Shown here: positions 4,353 through 7,517 of the stretch, piece after piece
Layout: each line of letters starts with the position of its first letter
Position numbering within the stretch: the stretch's first letter is position 1
Origin: UBA11164 sp034376725
GTDB taxonomy: Bacteria; Pseudomonadota; Gammaproteobacteria; Xanthomonadales; Xanthomonadaceae
DNA length: 7,517 nucleotides
Assembly (NCBI GenBank): GCA_034376725.1
Contig: JAXMJH010000116.1
Location: 1-7,517, forward strand
Direction: 5' to 3'
Notes under the pieces: generated by a model
Database searches by the model: none
Seen by the model: the letters and a program-made list of their open reading frames with translations, nothing else
What the model was told of the DNA's origin: nothing
Program-made: the position numbers and the translations under genes

Positions 4353-7154
4353 TCTGTCGAAATCCAGCCCGGCCGCCGCACAGGCGGCGCGTACGGTGGC
4401 CCGTGCGGCGGTGATGTCGGCATCCGGGACGATCAGCCGGGGCAGGCGGTCCAGCGTGCAGGCCAGCGCGGCGCGCAGCAGGCTGGCGTGGGCGGTGGCC
4501 AGCGCGGCGGCGGTCGCGTCGTCGAATTGTCCGGCCTGGCGCAGCGCCTCGATCAGGTCGTCGCTGGCCCGGGGCCGACACAGCGCCGGGTGCGTGTGGG
4601 CGGCGATCAGCAGTCTGGCCTGCACCAGAAACTCCAGATCGACCAGCCCGCCCGGGCCGTGCTTGAGATCGAACCGGTCAGCGGTGGTGCGATCCAGCGA
4701 CTGACGCATTTTCTCGCGCATCGCCAGCACGTCGGCGAGCACCCGGTCGGCATCGCGCGGCTGGGCCAGTGCCTCGGCGCGGGTCTGCTCGAAGGCAGCG
4801 CAGACCGCGCCGGCGCCGGCCACGGCACGGGCGCGGACCAGGGCCAGGCGCTCCCAGGTCCAGGCGCGCCCGGCCTGATAGGCGCGAAAACTGTCGACGC
4901 TGCTGACCAGCAGGCCGCCGGCGCCGTCCGGCCGCAGCCGCAGGTCGGTTTCGTACAGCCGCCCGGACGGTGTGCGGATGCCCAGCAGGCCGACCAGCTT
5001 CTGGGTCAGCCGGGCGTACCAGCGTGGCGCCTCGAGCGGCCGCGCGCCGTCGGAAACCGCCGCCGGGTCGGCGTCGTAGAGAAACACCAGATCCAGGTCG
5101 GAGGAAAAACCCAGTTCTTCGCCGCCCAGGCTGCCGTAGCCGATCACCGCCAGCCCGGCACCCGGTGCCGGGCCGTGCTGGCGGGAAAACTCGTGTGTCG
5201 CCAGATCCAGCGTGGCGCGCACCACGGTCTGCGCCAGCCAGGCCAACTGCCGGGCCGAGTCGACCGGCGACTGCGCGCCGTCCAGCGTGGCCAGGGCGAT
5301 GCGAAATGACACCGCGTGGCGAAACACGTTGAGCGCGCGCAGGGCTTCTTCGGTGTCGTCGAGCATGGCCGGTCGCAGCAGGCGGGCCAGCTCGTCGGCC
5401 ATCGACTGGGCAGACAGCGGCGTGTCGCTGGCCCCGCCCTCGATCAACTCATCGAGCAGCAGCGGCTGTTTGCTCAGCCGGTCCGACAGCAGGGCGCTGC
5501 GCGAAAGCACCGACAGCAGCCGTTGCCGCAGGCCGGGGCGCTCTTCGATCAACGCCAGATAGCTGCTGCGCTTGACGATCGCCTGCAGCAGCTCCAGCAG
5601 GCGGCCCAGGCAGCGGTCCGGGGCGTCGATCTCGTGCAGGCCGTGCAGCAGCGAAGGCATCAGCCGGCGCAGTCGCTCCTGTCCGCGCGGGCTCATCGAG
5701 CGCGTGGCCGGCGCGCTGGCAAATGCGCGCAGCGCCGCGTCGGCGGCCGCAGGATCGGCGAAGCCCAGCCCGGCCAGCGCCTCGCTGCCATCGCCATCGC
5801 CATCGCCATCCGGCAGCGCGGTCCAGTACAGATCCAGTGTCGAAGCCTTTTCCACCGCCGATGGCTGTGGCGCCAGCAGCCGCGAGAATTCCTCGCTGAC
5901 CCGGTCGCGGTGGGCCTGCAATTGAGCATCCAGCACGCTCCAGTCGGCATGGCCCAGCGCAAGCGCGATGCGCTGCCGGCTCAGGCTGTCGTCGGGCAGC
6001 CGGTGGGTCTGCTGGTCGGCCATCATCTGCAGGCGGTTTTCCAGCCGGCGCAGGAACAGATAGGCCGCGCGCATCGCCTCGGCCACCGCCGGGCTGAAGT
6101 GGCCGGCATCGACCAGCGCCGGCAGCGCGGCCAGCAGCGAGCGCTTGCGCAGGGCGGGTTCGTGCCCGCCGCGGATCAGTTGCAGCGACTGGACCAGGAA
6201 TTCGATCTCGCGGATGCCGCCCGGCCCCAGTTTGATGTGATCGGCCATGTCGCGGCGGGCGACTTCGGCGGCGATCATCGCCTTCATTTCGCGCAGGCTG
6301 TCGAGTGCCGTGTAGTCCAGATAGCGGCGGTAGACGAACGGCCGAAGCGTGGCCAGCAGCCGCTCGCCGGCCGCGATGTCGCCGGCCACCGGCCGCGCCT
6401 TGATCCAGGCGTAGCGCTCCCAGTCGCGGCCTTCGCGCTGGTAGTAATCCTCCATCGCCGCGAACGACAGCGCCAGCCGCCCGCTGTCGCCAAACGGCCG
6501 AAGCCGCATGTCGACCCGGTGGCAGAAGCCTTCCTGGGTGACTTCATCGAGCAACTGGATCAGTCGCTGGCCCTGGCGCACGAAGCCGGTCTCGGCGGCC
6601 AGCGGACGCGCGCCGTCGCTCTCGCCGGCTTCGGGGTAGGCAAAGATCAGGTCGATATCGGAGGAAAAATTCAGCTCGCCGCCGCCCAGCTTGCCCAGCC
6701 CGAACACCACCAGCGACTGCGGCTGACCCTCCCCGTCGCGCATCTGCCCGTGCCGCGCGGTCATCTGGCCGTCGACCGCCGAAAGCGCGCTGCTCAGGCA
6801 GTCCTCGGCCAGCCGGGTCGCGCCCAGCAGCGTTTCCTCCACCGTGTCCAGGCCGGTGATATCGCGCCAGATCAGACGAAGCGAACCCCGCCGCCGAAAC
6901 CGTCGCAGCGTGCCGGGCCAGTCGGCTTCGGGCAGCGCCAGCAGATCCGGCGCAGCCGTCGCCGGTTCCGGCCACTGCGCCCAGCGCAGCGGATCGGGCC
7001 AGCGCAGCAGTTCATCGAAGGCGAAATCGCTGGCCAGCAGCAGGCGGGTCAGCGCGCCATCGCGCACCAGCGCATCGCTGCCCGCCGCCTCGGCCAGCTG
7101 CGCCCGGCGCGACTCGACCAGGGCCAGCAGTTCCGGGTGATCGCCAAGATTCAT
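4329..7154 (-). CDS. glnE: Bifunctional glutamine synthetase adenylyltransferase/adenylyl-removing enzyme
   Basis: GlnE attaches AMP to, and removes it from, glutamine synthetase in answer to PII and glutamine, tuning nitrogen assimilation (family knowledge). The 941-residue product matches the usual length. The N-terminal adenylyl-removase half has FGLGKLGGGELNFSSDIDLI (151-170) with Asp166 and Asp168, and KLGPGGIREIEFLVQ (308-322). The C-terminal adenylyltransferase half has IGYGSLGGEELGFSSDLDLV (671-690) with Asp686 and Asp688, and KHGPGGLVDLEFLVQ (831-845). Both active sites look intact. The second motif reads GYGS where the first has GLGK. An Asp-Gly tract (449-456) in the inter-domain region comes from a hexanucleotide repeat. 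ATG 7154 starts the family-like MNLGDHPELLALVESRR; a GTG at 7199 would place the start inside the terminator, so it is rejected. No clear Shine-Dalgarno is seen. Its 3' end overlaps the ELM1-family gene by 24 bp. A terminator 29 nt upstream may control it. Confidence 0.97.
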   Translation of the reverse strand: MNLGDHPELLALVESRRAQLAEAAGSDALVRDGALTRLLLASDFAFDELLRWPDPLRWAQWPEPATAAPDLLALPEADWPGTLRRFRRRGSLRLIWRDITGLDTVEETLLGATRLAEDCLSSALSAVDGQMTARHGQMRDGEGQPQSLVVFGLGKLGGGELNFSSDIDLIFAYPEAGESDGARPLAAETGFVRQGQRLIQLLDEVTQEGFCHRVDMRLRPFGDSGRLALSFAAMEDYYQREGRDWERYAWIKARPVAGDIAAGERLLATLRPFVYRRYLDYTALDSLREMKAMIAAEVARRDMADHIKLGPGGIREIEFLVQSLQLIRGGHEPALRKRSLLAALPALVDAGHFSPAVAEAMRAAYLFLRRLENRLQMMADQQTHRLPDDSLSRQRIALALGHADWSVLDAQLQAHRDRVSEEFSRLLAPQPSAVEKASTLDLYWTALPDGDGDGDGSEALAGLGFADPAAADAALRAFASAPATRSMSPRGQERLRRLMPSLLHGLHEIDAPDRCLGRLLELLQAIVKRSSYLALIEERPGLRQRLLSVLSRSALLSDRLSKQPLLLDELIEGGASDTPLSAQSMADELARLLRPAMLDDTEEALRALNVFRHAVSFRIALATLDGAQSPVDSARQLAWLAQTVVRATLDLATHEFSRQHGPAPGAGLAVIGYGSLGGEELGFSSDLDLVFLYDADPAAVSDGARPLEAPRWYARLTQKLVGLLGIRTPSGRLYETDLRLRPDGAGGLLVSSVDSFRAYQAGRAWTWERLALVRARAVAGAGAVCAAFEQTRAEALAQPRDADRVLADVLAMREKMRQSLDRTTADRFDLKHGPGGLVDLEFLVQARLLIAAHTHPALCRPRASDDLIEALRQAGQFDDATAAALATAHASLLRAALACTLDRLPRLIVPDADITAARATVRAACAAAGLDFDRSKAEQSG
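5787..5810. repeat. Hexanucleotide microsatellite (GCCATC) x4 inside glnE
   Basis: Four perfect GCCATC units. On the glnE strand they encode four Asp-Gly pairs (residues 449-456) between the two catalytic halves. Unit gain or loss keeps the frame and would only alter linker length. Confidence 0.9.
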
Positions 7155-7183
7155 GGCGCGATGATGGCATGGATGCCGACGCG

Positions 7184-7222
7184 AAAAAAAAGCCCGCACC
7201 GACTTGCGTCAGATGCGGGCTT
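7184..7222 (-). terminator. Strong intrinsic terminator or attenuator upstream of glnE
   Basis: On the minus strand AAGCCCGCA (plus 7222-7214) pairs with TGCGGGCTT (plus 7198-7190), a 9-bp stem that runs straight into eight T (plus 7191-7184). Inside the loop, GAC-GCAA-GTC makes a further small stem with a GNRA tetraloop. On the plus strand no T-run follows, so it acts leftwards. It ends 29 nt before the glnE ATG, leaving almost no room for a promoter between them. It therefore either ends an upstream minus-strand transcript or conditionally stops glnE transcription. Confidence 0.85.
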
Positions 7223-7261
7223 CACTCCCTCCCCCATTCGGGGAAGCCCAGCATACGCATC
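7212..7261 (-). promoter_or_regulatory. Candidate antiterminator pairing overlapping the terminator's 5' arm
   Basis: On the minus strand GATGC (plus 7261-7257) and GGGCTTC (plus 7249-7243) are complementary to GAAGCCCGCATC (plus 7223-7212). That gives a 12-bp stem with a 7-nt bulge, enclosing CCCC-GAAT-GGGG. Segment 7214-7222 is also the terminator's 5' arm, so the two structures exclude each other. This is seen by hand pairing; no folding energy was calculated. Confidence 0.5.
7222..7260 (-). CDS. Candidate 12-codon leader ORF (MRMLGFPEWGRE)
   Basis: ATG 7260 has AGGGG (plus 7272-7268) at 7 nt, a good Shine-Dalgarno. The frame ends with TGA at plus 7224-7222, overlapping the terminator's first base pair. 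A ribosome at the stop codon would cover the terminator arm. It has no run of one regulatory amino acid of the classical his/ilv/trp type. A second in-frame ATG is at codon 3. I do not recognise the peptide, and translation is unproven. Confidence 0.35.
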   Translation of the reverse strand: MRMLGFPEWGRE

Positions 7262-7262
7262 T

Positions 7263-7322
7263 TCACGCCCCTGTCACGCTGCACTGCAAAAGAGAACCGC
7301 AGAGTACGCGAGCAGCCGTCAT
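7263..7322 (-). CDS. Possible 19-codon ORF (MTAARVLCGSLLQCSVTGA)
   Basis: It reads from ATG 7322 to TGA 7265-7263 and ends two bases before the 12-codon ORF, so the two could be coupled. No strong Shine-Dalgarno precedes it, and so short a frame may be chance. I recognise no family. Confidence 0.15.
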   Translation of the reverse strand: MTAARVLCGSLLQCSVTGA

Positions 7323-7356
7323 GCCTACGGCCCGCGTCGGGCTGGCCGAAGCTTTC

Positions 7357-7384
7357 CGCATCGAGTAGCCCGCATCGAGTAGCC
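7357..7384. repeat. 14-bp tandem direct repeat
   Basis: CGCATCGAGTAGCC occurs twice head to tail (7357-7370, 7371-7384). TCGAGTAGCC also begins element A copy 2 (2464-2473), linking it to the GTAG repeat family. On the minus strand the junction gives GATGCGGGCT, complementary over 10 bases to the terminator's 5' arm. Confidence 0.85.
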
Positions 7385-7406
7385 CGTATATGGACTCCTC
7401 CCCTAC
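7379..7406. repeat. Short GTAG...CTAC-bounded unit
   Basis: Starting GTAGCCCG and ending CCCCTAC, this 28-bp unit has GTAG at the 5' end of both strands, as in element A. The interior (TATATGGACTCC) is not strongly palindromic, so it may be a collapsed pair of REPs. Confidence 0.45.
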
Positions 7407-7461
7407 CGCAAGCTGTTTTTGCTGGCTGAGATCAACGCGAACGTATATTCGGCATCGTCGT

Positions 7462-7477
7462 GGGGGCCGTCGCCCCC
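7462..7477. repeat. 6-bp GC hairpin
   Basis: GGGGGC (7462-7467), loop CGTC, GCCCCC (7472-7477). No T-run on either side, so it is not an intrinsic terminator. It could be another REP stem or part of a leader. Confidence 0.55.
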
Positions 7478-7517
7478 GTGCCTGGATGGGTCGTTCGAAT
7501 CGCGGCTGCCTATCGGC

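Larger units (their letters stand above)
7261..7517. other. Right-edge non-coding region
   Basis: No recognisable gene. It holds a 14-bp tandem repeat, a GTAG...CTAC unit and a GC hairpin (listed separately). Two plus-strand frames are open to the window edge: from ATG 7390, reading MDSSPTASCFCWL and so on, and a frame without an ATG from 7383 containing YRKLFLLAEINANVYSA. Neither matches a family I know. They might be the 5' end of a gene to the right, or a decayed repeat. Confidence 0.4.

Noticed and set aside
7155..7199. Earlier GTG start for GlnE at 7199
   Set aside because: It would begin inside the terminator stem and add 15 residues (RAFFSRRHPCHHRA-like) not expected in the family; ATG 7154 gives a normal N-terminus.
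7184..7222. Terminator for a plus-strand gene
   Set aside because: On the plus strand the A-run precedes the stem and CACTCCC follows it; only the minus strand has the stem followed by T.
5316..7382. Very long plus-strand open frame (688 codons) opposite glnE
   Set aside because: It is fully antisense to an intact glnE with all family motifs, is Gln/Arg/Ala-rich without any domain, and arises from the high GC content.
7485..7517. Possible tRNA T-arm (TTCGAAT at 7494-7500)
   Set aside because: The flanking five bases on each side do not pair as a T-stem, and no acceptor or anticodon arm can be drawn.

Overview
The window looks like chromosomal DNA from a GC-rich gammaproteobacterium. I lean towards the Xanthomonadales/Lysobacterales because of the full-length two-domain GlnE, the ELM1-family protein, the DUF559 nuclease-like gene and many GTAG-type palindromic repeats of the REP/SMAG kind. 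The lineage is inferred from gene types and repeats; no phylogenetic marker is present.

Left half (1-2641): two conserved but unrelated genes and a toxin-antitoxin remnant are separated by dense repeats. There are two kinds of repeat. Element A is a GTAG...CTAC-bounded pair of small palindromes (37-113 and 2468-2577). Element B is a roughly 70-bp unit with a 10-bp C-arm/G-arm hairpin, a second G-arm and a small CGGCA/TGCCG hairpin (121-190, 1422-1491, 2122-2191, truncated at 2591-2630). A and B occur as a composite twice. The genes here are a glutathionyl-hydroquinone reductase (282-1253, +), a DUF559 Vsr-like protein (1652-1990, -) lying between two B copies exactly 700 bp apart, and a short HicB-type antitoxin (2229-2444, +). 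Right after HicB are nine codons resembling the start of HicA (2441-2467), cut off by element A.

Middle (2642-4352): a tight two-gene unit on the + strand, a HAD-superfamily hydrolase and an ELM1-family (DUF1022/COG3660) protein, one base apart. Its end overlaps the end of glnE by 24 bp in convergent orientation.

Right half (4329-7154, -): glnE, the bifunctional glutamine synthetase adenylyltransferase/adenylyl-removase of nitrogen regulation, 941 residues with both nucleotidyltransferase halves intact. Upstream of it on the same strand is a strong intrinsic terminator (7184-7222), preceded by a 12-codon ORF with a good Shine-Dalgarno and by a segment that can pair with the terminator's 5' arm. 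This looks like an attenuator-style leader, or the 3' end of a small transcript. Beyond it (7261-7517) is non-coding DNA with a 14-bp tandem repeat, another GTAG...CTAC unit and a 6-bp GC hairpin.

The most interesting observations are the possible conditional terminator before glnE, the apparent removal of a HicA toxin gene by a REP-type insertion, and the B elements, which can fold as a hairpin or a four-run G-quadruplex just upstream of three genes.
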